A DNA stretch of 23,046 bases, taken from positions 1 through 23,046 of the forward strand of contig DATJIA010000407.1 in NCBI GenBank assembly GCA_035493675.1, in the 5' to 3' direction. Origin of the DNA: JAIOQA01 sp035493675 (lineage in GTDB: Bacteria; Myxococcota_A; Polyangia; Haliangiales; Haliangiaceae). The notes beneath the pieces are model-generated. The model had not been told where the DNA came from. It saw nothing but the letters and a program-made list of their open reading frames with translations, and searched no databases. A program made the translations under genes and the position numbers. The stretch's first letter is position 1; the number at the start of each line of letters is the position of its first letter. Positions 9,620 to 17,161 of the stretch are shown one piece after another.

Positions 9620-11023
9620 CTAGCGCTGCGCCTGACGCAATAGCCTAACGAACGCCGCCGAAGCCGCTTCGGCGAGGGATCGCACGAGCTCCGCGTGCTC
9701 GCGGATCGCGACGCCGTGCGCGTACAGCAGGCACACCGGGTGATTCGCGATCACGACCGGCGCGACGATTGCGCAATCGGGCTCGGGGCCGCCGATCGCG
9801 GCGACCAGCTTGCGATCGAGCTCGGACGCGGTCGCGAGCTCGCACAGCTCGGGGCCGGGGCGGCGGAACGCGCGCGCGACCGCGTTGGGCTCGTCGAGCG
9901 GGACCGCGATCGCGTCGACCGCGGGCGTCGCGTCGCGGACCTCGCCCTTCCAGCCGATCGCGATCGGCTCGCGCACGACGAACACGAGCGCCGCGTCGAT
10001 GCCGCCCGCGGTGAGCGTCATCGCGGCGCGCACCATCAGATCGCCGACCTTCTCGCGCGTCGAGGCGCGCCGGATCGCGCGGTTCGCGTCGTCGAGCGAG
10101 CGAAGCTCGGCGACGTCGGGCCGCGCGGCTTGAGTCGGCGCCTTGCGGATCGCGATGCGCGCGAGCGTGTTGTCGGTCCACGCCGCGTCGGCGACCGCGG
10201 GCGCGGGCGGCGGCGCCGGCGCGTCGGGCTCGCCGGGCGCCGGCTCGCTGATCTCGACGTCGGCGTCCGACAGCGTGCGCACGAAGCGGCGCCGCTTGTC
10301 GGCGATCAGCAGGCGCTCGACGGTCGGATCGATCTCGATCTCGGGCGGCTCGGGCGTGTCGTCGAGCAGCTTCGACGCCGCGAACTCGCGGGTCGGCTCG
10401 TCGTCGGTGTCCCCACGCGGCGGCGCGCGGCGCGGGATCTGGCCGGTCGGCGTGTGGACGACGCTCGGCTCTTCGTCGGCCGGCCCGTCGTCGACCTCGA
10501 CCTCGACGTCGAGCAGCGGATCCGGGATCGGGATCTCGTGCTGCGTCTCGCGCCGCACGCGCAGGTAGCGGCTCGGGCGCGCGATGCCGTACGCGCGCTC
10601 GAGGTAGTACCGGATGCGCAGCTCGGCGGCGATCGACATGACGAGCGCGTCGGGCGTCGTCCGGAAGAACGTCGCGAGATCGTCGAGCGCATCGGGCGGC
10701 AGGCGATCCGACGACGCGATCGCGATCCGCTCGCGGCGATCGGCGAGCCGTCCGATCGGCACCACGCTCAACCGCTCCGCGATCACCGCGGGGATGCGCG
10801 CCTGGACCGTGACGTCGCAGCGCTCGAAGTGCTTACCGAGCGCCGCGGGGATGCCCTGCTGGCGCGCCAGCGCGAGCGCGATCGCGTCGAGATCGAGGTG
10901 GAACAGCTCGACGAGGTTGGTGCCGAGCCGTCCGCCATAGAGGACCTGGGCGCGAAGCCCTTCCTCGAGCTGCGCCGGCGTGATCTTCCCCGCCGCCACC
11001 AGCAGCTCCCCGATCCGAGCCAT
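9620..11023 (-). CDS. MshEN-domain protein (predicted cyclic-di-GMP receptor) with GAF-like C-terminus
   Basis: The 467-residue protein opens with two 24-residue motifs, residues 3-26 and 32-55, separated by exactly 5 residues. They follow the MshEN pattern R-L/I-G-x2-L-V...L...L..Q: the first begins RIGELLVAAGKI and the second RLGTNLVELFHL. This motif pair is the published cyclic-di-GMP-binding signature of the MshE ATPase N-domain. In the second motif the usual Gly at position 10 is Phe41. Residues about 60-150 complete a GspE N-terminal-type domain. Residues about 165-290 are an acidic, Pro-rich linker. Residues about 305-467 resemble a GAF-type sensor fold. There is no ATPase domain, so it is not a secretion or pilus motor. 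It sits 15 bases after the aldolase gene. A role as a cyclic-di-GMP-responsive adaptor is an inference. Confidence 0.85.
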   Translation of the reverse strand: MARIGELLVAAGKITPAQLEEGLRAQVLYGGRLGTNLVELFHLDLDAIALALARQQGIPAALGKHFERCDVTVQARIPAVIAERLSVVPIGRLADRRERIAIASSDRLPPDALDDLATFFRTTPDALVMSIAAELRIRYYLERAYGIARPSRYLRVRRETQHEIPIPDPLLDVEVEVDDGPADEEPSVVHTPTGQIPRRAPPRGDTDDEPTREFAASKLLDDTPEPPEIEIDPTVERLLIADKRRRFVRTLSDADVEISEPAPGEPDAPAPPPAPAVADAAWTDNTLARIAIRKAPTQAARPDVAELRSLDDANRAIRRASTREKVGDLMVRAAMTLTAGGIDAALVFVVREPIAIGWKGEVRDATPAVDAIAVPLDEPNAVARAFRRPGPELCELATASELDRKLVAAIGGPEPDCAIVAPVVIANHPVCLLYAHGVAIREHAELVRSLAEAASAAFVRLLRQAQR

Positions 11024-11038
11024 CGGAGAGAAATCGTA

Positions 11039-12106
11039 TCACGCGATCGTAACGTCCTTGTTCAAGTACACATCTTGGATCGCCTGCAAGAGCTCGACGC
11101 CCTCCTTGAGCGGGCGCTGGAACGCCTTGCGGCCGGAGATGAGGCCCATGCCGCCGGCGCGCTTGTTGATGACGGCCGTCGCGACCGCCTCCCGGAGATC
11201 GCTCTCACCCGCCGACGCGCCGCCGCTGTTGATGAGCCCGATGCGGCCCATGTAGCAGTTCGCGACCTGGTAGCGGGTCAGGTCGATCGGGTGATCGCTG
11301 GTGAGCTCGCTGTAGACCTTCTTGTGCGTCTTGCCGAAGCCCTTGAGCGCCGGATCGTTGTAGCCGCCGTTCAGCTCGGGAAGCTTCTGCTTGATGATGT
11401 CGGCCTGGATCGTCACGCCGAGGTGGTTCGCCTGGCCGGTGAGATCCGCCGAAAGACTCTGATCGCCCTTCTCGGTCTTGAAGCTTCCGTTGCGCACGTA
11501 GCACCAGAGGACCGTGAACATGCCGAGCTCGTGCGCCTCGGCGAACGCCTCGGCGATCTCGATCAGCTGGCGGCGTGACTCCGGCGAGCCCCAGTAGACG
11601 GTCGCGCCGATGCCCATCGCGCCCATGTCGAAGCACTGCTTCACGTTGCCGAACATCGTCTGGTCGAACGTGTTCGGGTACGAGAGCAGCTCGTTGTGGT
11701 TGATCTTGACGATGAAGGGAATGCGGTGCGCCCACTTGCGCGCGACCGAGCCGAGCACGCCGTAGGTCGACGCGACCGCGTTGCAGCCGCCCTCGACCGC
11801 GAGCTCGACGATGTGCGCGGGGTCGAACATCATCGGGTTCGGCGCGAACGACGCGCCGGCCGAGTGCTCGATGCCCTGATCGACGGGGAGGATCGAGAGG
11901 TAGCCGGTGTTCGCGAGACGGCCGGTCGAGAACATCTGCTGCATCGCCGCCATCACGCGGATCGATCGATCGGTCTGCGAGAAGATGTCGTCGACGTAGC
12001 GCGGGCCCGGCAGGTGGAGCGACTCGCGCGGGATGGTCTTCGACACGTGGTCGAGTAAGGACGACTTCTCTCCGAGGATCTGGCGAAGCTGGTCGATCGA
12101 GCGCAT
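11039..12106 (-). CDS. fbaB: Class I fructose-bisphosphate aldolase (DhnA/FbaB family)
   Basis: The 355-residue enzyme cleaves fructose-1,6-bisphosphate to glyceraldehyde-3-phosphate and dihydroxyacetone phosphate in glycolysis and runs the reverse step in gluconeogenesis. Its length and sequence match the DhnA-type class I family rather than metal-dependent class II enzymes. It has LPVDQGIEHS (73-82) near the start of the barrel, the Schiff-base lysine region ADIIKQKLP (Lys239), and the phosphate-binding INSGGASAGESD (292-303) followed by GLISGRKAFQ. The gene has no Shine-Dalgarno sequence, and a promoter-like pair lies only 6 bases upstream of the ATG (see 12113-12142). It diverges from a lipoprotein gene across a 115-base gap and is followed closely by the MshEN gene. 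Confidence 0.95.
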   Translation of the reverse strand: MRSIDQLRQILGEKSSLLDHVSKTIPRESLHLPGPRYVDDIFSQTDRSIRVMAAMQQMFSTGRLANTGYLSILPVDQGIEHSAGASFAPNPMMFDPAHIVELAVEGGCNAVASTYGVLGSVARKWAHRIPFIVKINHNELLSYPNTFDQTMFGNVKQCFDMGAMGIGATVYWGSPESRRQLIEIAEAFAEAHELGMFTVLWCYVRNGSFKTEKGDQSLSADLTGQANHLGVTIQADIIKQKLPELNGGYNDPALKGFGKTHKKVYSELTSDHPIDLTRYQVANCYMGRIGLINSGGASAGESDLREAVATAVINKRAGGMGLISGRKAFQRPLKEGVELLQAIQDVYLNKDVTIA

Positions 12107-12112
12107 GACCGG

Positions 12113-12142
12113 TTTCTACCCGGCAGGTTCGACCCTAGGCAA
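12113..12142 (-). promoter_or_regulatory. Candidate promoter of the aldolase gene, leaderless spacing
   Basis: On the minus strand TTGCCT (12137-12142) and TAGAAA (12113-12118) are 18 bp apart, and each matches the sigma-70 consensus at 4 of 6 positions. The -10 box ends 6 bases before the ATG at 12106, so transcription would start at or next to the A of the start codon. Confidence 0.45.
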
Positions 12143-12185
12143 GGCGCGCGAGCGCCGCGCGCGTCACACGCCGCACGAAGATACG

Positions 12186-12215
12186 TTGCGTCGACCGGGC
12201 AAAGCTCAGTACAAC
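12186..12215 (+). promoter_or_regulatory. Candidate promoter of the lipoprotein gene, leaderless spacing
   Basis: TTGCGT (12186-12191) and TACAAC (12210-12215) are 18 bp apart. The -10 box ends 6 bases before the ATG at 12222, the same geometry as the divergent aldolase promoter. No Shine-Dalgarno sequence is present between box and start. Confidence 0.45.
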
Positions 12216-12221
12216 CCGGCC

Positions 12222-13172
12222 ATGCGCCTTCGCTTCCTGCTTGCGCTCTGTCTGGTCCCGGCCTGCGGCGGGAGCTCGAACAACAACGCCGACGCCGGTC
12301 CGCCCGACGCGGGTCCGCTGACCAACATCGGGTTCACGCTGCCGACCAAGGCGACCCACGCGAACATGGAGATCTCCGACAAGAACTGGATGGATCTCGG
12401 GCTCGCGGACTGGTCGTGCCTCGGCACCGCGTCGACCGACGCGCCCATGCAGGCGGACATGACGCTGACCGGGCAGGTCGTCGACTTCATGAACATGTCG
12501 AACGGCGTGCCCAGCGCGATGGTCGACGCCTTCGACGACATCAACTACACGTCGCCGTTCAAGACGTTGACCGCCGACGGCTCCGGCAAGTTCACGATGA
12601 CGATCCCGATGGGCAAGGAGCGCGTCGGCTTCAAGGTGCACGCCGACGGCTACATGGACACGTTCCTGCTCAACCAGTACTGGGATCCGACGATGACCGC
12701 CGAGTCGCTCAACATCGGCGACATCTCGCAGGGCCTCGCGACCGCGTTGCCCGCGTTCATCGACTTCGAGCGCCAGCCCGGCACCGGCGTGCTCGCCGGC
12801 GCGATGCGCGACTGCTCGAAGCACGAGGTCTCGAACGCGATCGCGACGGTGTCGTCGGTGTCGATGATGCCGACCCACCTGAAGGGCAACGTCAACGGCG
12901 TCGACATCATCGCGTCGTCGTTCTACTTCAGCGTCTCGACCGGCCTGCCCGCGAAGCACAAGGACAAGCAGGCGACCGATCCGGACGGCCTGTTCACGAT
13001 CTTCAACCTGCCGCCGATCACGGGCACCGCGTACCTGCAGGTGTGGGGCTTCAAGACCGACGCCGACGTCGCCAAGGGCATGGACGGCCTGTCGCTGCTC
13101 GCCGAGCTGCCGTCGCCGGTGCTCGCCGACAACGTGATCACCGGTAGCATCGAGCCGCTGCGCACGAAGTGA
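12222..13172 (+). CDS. Putative lipoprotein with carboxypeptidase-regulatory-like domains
   Basis: The 316-residue protein has a signal peptide ending in the lipobox LVPAC (Cys15), then a Gly/Ser/Asn/Asp linker. Two beta-sandwich stretches follow, about 80-158 and 188-280. Each has the pattern of the carboxypeptidase-D regulatory-like fold: a start like LTGQVVD, later DGSGKFTMTIPMG or DPDGLFTIFNLPP, and a final aromatic-Gly strand. Isolated Cys66 and Cys198 could pair. The start at 12222 is preferred over longer in-frame starts because it gives a proper lipoprotein leader and lies just past a promoter-like sequence. The stop overlaps the next gene's GTG (GTGA, 4 bases), so it is translationally coupled to the intramembrane protease. 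Confidence 0.82.
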   Translation: MRLRFLLALCLVPACGGSSNNNADAGPPDAGPLTNIGFTLPTKATHANMEISDKNWMDLGLADWSCLGTASTDAPMQADMTLTGQVVDFMNMSNGVPSAMVDAFDDINYTSPFKTLTADGSGKFTMTIPMGKERVGFKVHADGYMDTFLLNQYWDPTMTAESLNIGDISQGLATALPAFIDFERQPGTGVLAGAMRDCSKHEVSNAIATVSSVSMMPTHLKGNVNGVDIIASSFYFSVSTGLPAKHKDKQATDPDGLFTIFNLPPITGTAYLQVWGFKTDADVAKGMDGLSLLAELPSPVLADNVITGSIEPLRTK

Positions 13173-13885
13173 GCGATCAGACTGCAGGACGACACGCCGC
13201 GTACGCGTTCGCGGCGGTCCTCGTCCTCGTCGCGGGGCTCGTCCGCATCGACTACGACGTCCCGCTCGTCGGCCACCTCGGCTCGGCGCTCGTCGCGGTC
13301 ATCTTCTTGTACGCGCCGTCGGTGATCGCGTGGAAGCGTCATGAAGACGTCGCCGACTACGGCTTCCACGCGGCGCCGATCGGGAAGGGGCTCGCGTACA
13401 GCGCGGCCTCGCTCGCGATCATCACGCCGCTGTTCGTCGCCGGCTACTACCTCTTCTACGACGTCGTCTGCGGCACCAGCCTGCGCGATCTCGCGCCGGT
13501 CGGCGCGTGCGTGCGCGTGATGCACCGCCACTGGCCGCACCTCGGCCGCGACTTCGCCGAGTTCGTCGCCGTGCAGGCGATCGTGGTCGCGCTCCCCGAG
13601 GAGCTGTTCTTCCGCGGCTGCCTCTTGCAGCTGCTCGAGAAGCGGTTCCCGCCCAAGCGGCGCATCTTGGGCGGCGGCGTCGGCCTCGCGCTCGTGCTGT
13701 CGGCCGCCGCGTTCGCGCTCATCCACCTGCCGAAGGAAGGCGACCCGCGCGCGCTCGCGACCTTCTTCCCCGGCCTCTTGTTCGGGTGGATGCGGTCGGC
13801 GACGGGATCGATCCTCGCCTCGACCGTTGCACATGCGTACTCCAACATCCTCATCCGAGTGCTAGATCTGTCGCTGCTCCGATGA
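13169..13885 (+). CDS. CPBP (Abi) family intramembrane protease
   Basis: The 238-residue integral membrane protein has several hydrophobic segments (about 10-27, 38-55, 75-98, 132-145, 168-186, 197-225). It also has the family's active-site motifs: PEELFFRG (Glu144-Glu145, Arg149), FALIHL (His186), and HAYSN (His222, Asn226). These enzymes are glutamic-type proteases relatives of Rce1. In myxobacteria some members are myxosortases that process MYXO-CTERM tails, but no protein in this window ends in such a tail, so that role is untested. The start codon is GTG, overlapping the upstream stop as GTGA. The stop overlaps the next gene as ATGA. The tight coupling to a lipoprotein and a phosphatase suggests one operon. 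Confidence 0.9.
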   Translation: MSDQTAGRHAAYAFAAVLVLVAGLVRIDYDVPLVGHLGSALVAVIFLYAPSVIAWKRHEDVADYGFHAAPIGKGLAYSAASLAIITPLFVAGYYLFYDVVCGTSLRDLAPVGACVRVMHRHWPHLGRDFAEFVAVQAIVVALPEELFFRGCLLQLLEKRFPPKRRILGGGVGLALVLSAAAFALIHLPKEGDPRALATFFPGLLFGWMRSATGSILASTVAHAYSNILIRVLDLSLLR

Positions 13886-14532
13886 TGCGCGCCGCGTTCT
13901 TCGATCTCGACAAGACCGTCTTGCGGATCGACACCGCGTTCAGCTGGGTGCGCTTCCTCTATCGGCGCGGCGAGGTCGACGCGACCTACCTCGGCAAGGC
14001 GGTCTGGTGGAGCGCGCTCTACAAGATGGCCGTGCTCGACATGGAGACGCTCGCGACCAAGCTCACCGCGACGATGAAGGGCCAGGCCGAGGCGGAGCTG
14101 ATCGCGAAGACCGATCGCTGGCACCTGGAAGACGTCTTCCCGCACGTCGCGCCGCAGGCGCGCGTCGCGATGGCGCGTCACCGGCGCGAGGGCGATCTGA
14201 TCGTGCTGCTCACCGGATCGACCCAGTACGCGGCCGAGGTGGTCGCGCGCGGGCTCGGCGTCGAGCACGTGCTGTGCTCGCGCCTCGAAGTGAAGGACGG
14301 TCTCTTCACCGGCAAGCTCTCGCAGATGTGCTTCAAGCACCACAAGGTGCCCATCGCCGAGCGCTTCGCCGCCGGGCACGACGTCGATCTCGACGCGAGC
14401 AGCTTCTACTCCGACAGCTACAACGATCTGCCGATGCTCTCGCGCGTCGGCACCGCGATCGCCGTGAACCCCGACGCACGCCTTGCACGTCACGCGCGCG
14501 CCCGCGGCTGGCGCATCGAGCGCTGGGGCTGA
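13882..14532 (+). CDS. HAD-IB family phosphatase (SerB-like)
   Basis: The 216-residue hydrolase has the four HAD motifs. Motif I is FFDLDKT (Asp8, Asp10). Motif II is LLTGS (Thr111, Ser113). Motif III is the Lys in CFKHHK (Lys152 or Lys155). Motif IV is YSDSYNDLPML (Asp178, Asp182). A helical cap lies between motifs I and II (about 15-95), the IB arrangement seen in phosphoserine phosphatase and related lipid- or amino-acid-phosphate phosphatases. The substrate cannot be read from sequence. Two adjacent ATGs open the frame, and the first gives an ATGA overlap with the CPBP gene. A long inverted repeat begins 4 bases after its stop. Confidence 0.92.
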   Translation: MMRAAFFDLDKTVLRIDTAFSWVRFLYRRGEVDATYLGKAVWWSALYKMAVLDMETLATKLTATMKGQAEAELIAKTDRWHLEDVFPHVAPQARVAMARHRREGDLIVLLTGSTQYAAEVVARGLGVEHVLCSRLEVKDGLFTGKLSQMCFKHHKVPIAERFAAGHDVDLDASSFYSDSYNDLPMLSRVGTAIAVNPDARLARHARARGWRIERWG

Positions 14533-14536
14533 GCTC

Positions 14537-14615
14537 TTCGACTTCCGTCCTCCGACTTCCGTCCTCCGGTTCAGATCCGGGTCCGGAAGACGGAGGTCGG
14601 AGGACGGAGGTCGAA
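14537..14615. repeat. Long imperfect inverted repeat (33-nt arms, 13-nt loop), probable transcript-end hairpin
   Basis: Arms 14537-14569 and 14583-14615 pair almost throughout. The three mismatches comprise two G-U wobbles in RNA and one C-A. Each arm is itself a near-tandem duplication of a 14-base unit: the left arm repeats CGACTTCCGTCCTC and the right arm is the purine-rich counterpart. No T-run follows. The element sits between the phosphatase operon and the nadC promoter, which fits a terminator or insulating role. It is not flanked by a transposase gene. Confidence 0.8.
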
Positions 14616-14620
14616 TTCGA

Positions 14621-14648
14621 TTGGATCGTCAGTCCAGATAAGTATTCT
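14621..14648 (+). promoter_or_regulatory. Candidate nadC promoter
   Basis: TTGGAT (14621-14626) and TATTCT (14643-14648) are 16 bp apart, immediately after the hairpin. A start near 14655 would leave a leader of only about 10 nt with no Shine-Dalgarno before the ATG at 14665. Confidence 0.4.
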
Positions 14649-14664
14649 GTGCGCGTAGTCGTCG

Positions 14665-15543
14665 ATGTCTCAAAACGACCCGCCCGTTCGCGGCCTCGCC
14701 GCGCTCCCCTCGGTGCAGCGGCTGATCGATCTCGCGCTCGACGAAGATCTCGGTCGCGGTGACGTCACGACCGCGTCGACGGTAGGCCGAGACGCCGCGC
14801 CGGCGACCGCGAACATGGTCGCGCGCGCGCCGCTCACCGTCTTCGGCCTCGACGTCGCCGCCGCCGTCTTCGCCAAGGTCGACGCGCGCGTGATCCTCGA
14901 GCGCAAGGCGCACGACGGCGATCGCGTGCAGAAGGGCGCGCTCCTGCTCGTCGCGCGCGGACCGGCGGGCTCGCTGCTCGAGGCCGAGCGCACCGCGCTC
15001 AACTTCATGCAGCGGCTGTCGGGCGTCGCGACGATCGCGCGCCGCTTCGCCGATGCCGTCGCCGGCACGAACGCGAAGGTGATCGACACGCGCAAGACGA
15101 CGCCGGGCTTCCGCGTGCTCGAGAAGGCGGCCGTGCTCGCCGGCGGCTGCGCGAACCATCGCTTCGATCTCGGCAGCGGCGTGCTCATCAAGGACAACCA
15201 CGTCGTCGCGTGCGGCGGCGTGCGTCCCGCGATCGAGCGCGCCCGCGCGCGCGCGCCGCACACGCTGCGCATCGAGTGCGAGGTCGACTCGATCGAGCAG
15301 CTGCGCGAGGCGATCGCCGCCAAGGCCGACGTCGTCCTCCTCGACAACATGACGCCGGCGCAGGTCGGCGAGTGCGTGAAGCTCGCGCACGCGGCCGGCG
15401 TGATCGTCGAGGTCTCGGGCGGCATCAACCTCGACACCGTGCGCGCCTACGCGGAAGCGGGCGCGGACCTCATCTCGGCGGGCGCGCTGACGCACAGCGC
15501 CCCGGCCGTCGACATCGCGCTCGACTTCGTGGGGGCGTCGTGA
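14665..15543 (+). CDS. nadC: Nicotinate-nucleotide pyrophosphorylase (quinolinate phosphoribosyltransferase)
   Basis: The 292-residue cytoplasmic enzyme converts quinolinate and PRPP to nicotinate mononucleotide in de novo NAD synthesis. The family motifs are all present: EDLGRGDVTT (27-36), ERTALNFMQRLSGVAT (108-123), DTRKTTPGFR (141-150), the NHR (164-166) and LIKDNH (174-179) phosphate-binding elements, LLDNM (225-229) and EVSGGI (249-254). The length is normal for the family. The ATG has no Shine-Dalgarno sequence. The stop overlaps the birA start as GTGA, so the two cofactor genes are translationally coupled. nadA and nadB are not in this window. Confidence 0.97.
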   Translation: MSQNDPPVRGLAALPSVQRLIDLALDEDLGRGDVTTASTVGRDAAPATANMVARAPLTVFGLDVAAAVFAKVDARVILERKAHDGDRVQKGALLLVARGPAGSLLEAERTALNFMQRLSGVATIARRFADAVAGTNAKVIDTRKTTPGFRVLEKAAVLAGGCANHRFDLGSGVLIKDNHVVACGGVRPAIERARARAPHTLRIECEVDSIEQLREAIAAKADVVLLDNMTPAQVGECVKLAHAAGVIVEVSGGINLDTVRAYAEAGADLISAGALTHSAPAVDIALDFVGAS

Positions 15544-16346
15544 GCACACCGCGCTGGCTGGGTTGTCATCGCGTCGACCTCGAGCTGTGCGGGTCGACCA
15601 ACGACGAGGCCGCGCGCCTCGCCCGCGCCGGCGCGCCGGGCGGCACGGTCGTCACCGCCGCCGCGCAGACCGCGGGTCGCGGGCGCGCGGGCCGCACGTG
15701 GGAGTCGCCGCCGGGCGCGGGCTTGTACTTCTCGTGCGTCTTGCGCCTGCCGCTCGCGACCCGCGACGTCCCGGCGCTCACGCTCGCGGTCGGCGTCGCC
15801 GCGTGCGACGCGGCGCGCGCGTTCGGCGCGCCGTGCACGCTCAAGTGGCCCAACGATCTGATCGTCCGCGGCGCCAACGGCGACGGCGTGAAGAAGCTCG
15901 GCGGCATCTTGACCGAGACGACCAGCGCCGGTGGACGCGTCGACGCGGTGATCGTCGGCATCGGGATGAACTTGGCGAGCGATCACGATCCGTCCCTGCG
16001 CGCGACGTCGATCGCGGAACATGCCGCCGCGCCCGATCGCGAGCGCGTGATCGCGAAGCTGTGCGAAGAGCTCGAGCCGTGGATCGAGCGCTACGTCGCC
16101 GGCGGCGTCGCGGCGATCGCGGGCGCGTGGGAAGCGCGCGCGGATCTCGCGGCGCGCGTGCGCGCGACGATCCACGGCGCGACGATCACCGGGTGCGCGC
16201 GGGGCCTCGACGGCGACGGCGCGCTCCGCCTGATCGACGACGACGGCAAAGAGCATCGCGTCCTCGCCGGTGACGTGATCGACGTCGCAACCGACGTCGA
16301 GACCGCCTTGAATCTCGCCGCGGCCCGCGCGTCTGTCAGACTGTAG
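15540..16346 (+). CDS. birA: Biotin--[acetyl-CoA-carboxylase] ligase, without DNA-binding domain
   Basis: The 268-residue enzyme activates biotin with ATP and attaches it to the carboxyl-carrier protein. Key motifs are GSTNDEA (18-24), the biotinyl-AMP loop GRGRAGRTW (46-54), KWPNDL (102-107), KLGGILTE with its catalytic-site lysine Lys119, and VGIGMNL (139-145). A C-terminal SH3-like domain spans about 215-268. Unlike E. coli BirA there is no N-terminal winged helix. It is therefore a monofunctional ligase that cannot act as the biotin repressor. The start is GTG, overlapping the nadC stop. Longer in-frame starts would overlap nadC by over 300 bases and are rejected. Confidence 0.95.
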   Translation: MSTPRWLGCHRVDLELCGSTNDEAARLARAGAPGGTVVTAAAQTAGRGRAGRTWESPPGAGLYFSCVLRLPLATRDVPALTLAVGVAACDAARAFGAPCTLKWPNDLIVRGANGDGVKKLGGILTETTSAGGRVDAVIVGIGMNLASDHDPSLRATSIAEHAAAPDRERVIAKLCEELEPWIERYVAGGVAAIAGAWEARADLAARVRATIHGATITGCARGLDGDGALRLIDDDGKEHRVLAGDVIDVATDVETALNLAAARASVRL

Positions 16347-16348
16347 CC

Positions 16349-17008
16349 ATGGAACCGCGCACGCGTTGGTGGATCATCGGCGGCCTCGCCGGGGCGGTGC
16401 TCGTCGCGGCGGTCGTCTTGATCATCGCGAACCGCGGCGGCGCCAAGGCCGACAACATCGAGGCCGCGCCGAAGCAGGGCACGACCGCCGCGCAACCGAC
16501 CGAGCAGGTCGCGAGCGGGCAGGCGCCGCAGCTCGCCGGCAGCTCGGTCGGCGGTCACACGCTGCCCGCGCAAGACGATCGCAACCCGTCGCTCGACAGC
16601 GTCTCGGCGACCGGCACCGAGATCCACGATCACCGCGCGAACCCGGGCGACGTCTCCGATCGCGTCCCGACGATCCCGTCCGCGGACGGCAAGGCGGTCT
16701 TCGTCGGCCGCACCTTCGCCGGCGACGTCGGCGGCCTGGTCGCGCCGATCGCACGCGAGTGCGCCGCGAAGATCTCCGCGGACGCGCGCGGCCCCAAGCC
16801 CGTCATCCAGGTGCAGATGGTCGTCACGATCAAGGACGGCAAGATGTCGATCGACGACGTCGCGACCGACTTCCGCGACGTCACCGGCGATCAGAAGGAC
16901 GTGAAGGACTGCGTGAAGTCCAAGGCGTCCTCGATCAGCATCGACGCAACCGGTCAGCCGGATGTCGATCATTACTCGATCACGATGCCGATGCGCATCG
17001 CGTCGTAA
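16349..17008 (+). CDS. Single-pass membrane protein, AgmX/PglI-like C-terminal domain
   Basis: The 219-residue product has a transmembrane segment at about 8-27 right after a short positively charged N-terminus, then a long polar, low-complexity stretch (30-115) that would lie in the periplasm. Residues 120-219 form a compact alpha/beta domain with two Cys (138 and 188) 50 residues apart and strands such as VIQVQMVVTIKDGKM and the final YSITMPMRI. This layout resembles the C-terminal domain seen in myxobacterial AgmX/PglI-type and other TonB-C-like proteins. The similarity is by pattern and is not certain. It starts 2 bases after the birA stop, so it is likely expressed with nadC-birA although functionally unrelated. 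No Shine-Dalgarno is visible. Confidence 0.75.
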   Translation: MEPRTRWWIIGGLAGAVLVAAVVLIIANRGGAKADNIEAAPKQGTTAAQPTEQVASGQAPQLAGSSVGGHTLPAQDDRNPSLDSVSATGTEIHDHRANPGDVSDRVPTIPSADGKAVFVGRTFAGDVGGLVAPIARECAAKISADARGPKPVIQVQMVVTIKDGKMSIDDVATDFRDVTGDQKDVKDCVKSKASSISIDATGQPDVDHYSITMPMRIAS

Positions 17009-17014
17009 TCAGCG

Positions 17015-17030
17015 TGCGACTGCTGTCGCA
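17015..17030 (+). terminator. Small hairpin after the membrane-protein gene
   Basis: TGCGAC and GTCGCA form a perfect 6-bp stem with a TGCT loop, 6 bases after the stop codon. No T-run follows, so it is at best a weak terminator or an mRNA 3'-end stabiliser. Confidence 0.3.
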
Positions 17031-17122
17031 GCGCGGAGTCGCGCGATTGCCAGGTGGTGTCACGCCCTTGGGTGGCGTTGCGCGCACCGAGAAGTAGTAT
17101 CTGGAAGCGCGTGCTTGTCCCG

Positions 17123-17151
17123 TTGCTGATCAGAACCGTCTTCCGTATAGT
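17123..17151 (+). promoter_or_regulatory. Candidate promoter of the TPR-TonB-ExbB-ExbD operon
   Basis: TTGCTG (17123-17128) and TATAGT (17146-17151) are 17 bp apart. The -10 matches the consensus at 5 of 6 positions. The ATG at 17162 lies only 10 bases past the -10 box, giving a predicted leader of about 4 nt. No Shine-Dalgarno precedes the ATG, nor an alternative in-frame GTG at 17150. Confidence 0.55.
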
Positions 17152-17161
17152 GCGTCGCCTT

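Noticed and set aside
9695..11578. 627-codon plus-strand open frame
   Set aside because: It lies antisense to the MshEN and aldolase genes, both of which have clear family motifs.
13160..13180. Possible lipoprotein-protease fusion broken by a frameshift at 13169
   Set aside because: The GTGA overlap is a normal coupling signal, and each product is complete by itself with its own N-terminus.
14537..14615. Inverted repeat as transposon ends or a CRISPR unit
   Set aside because: There is no transposase, no target duplication and no regular spacers. The arms face each other across only 13 bases.
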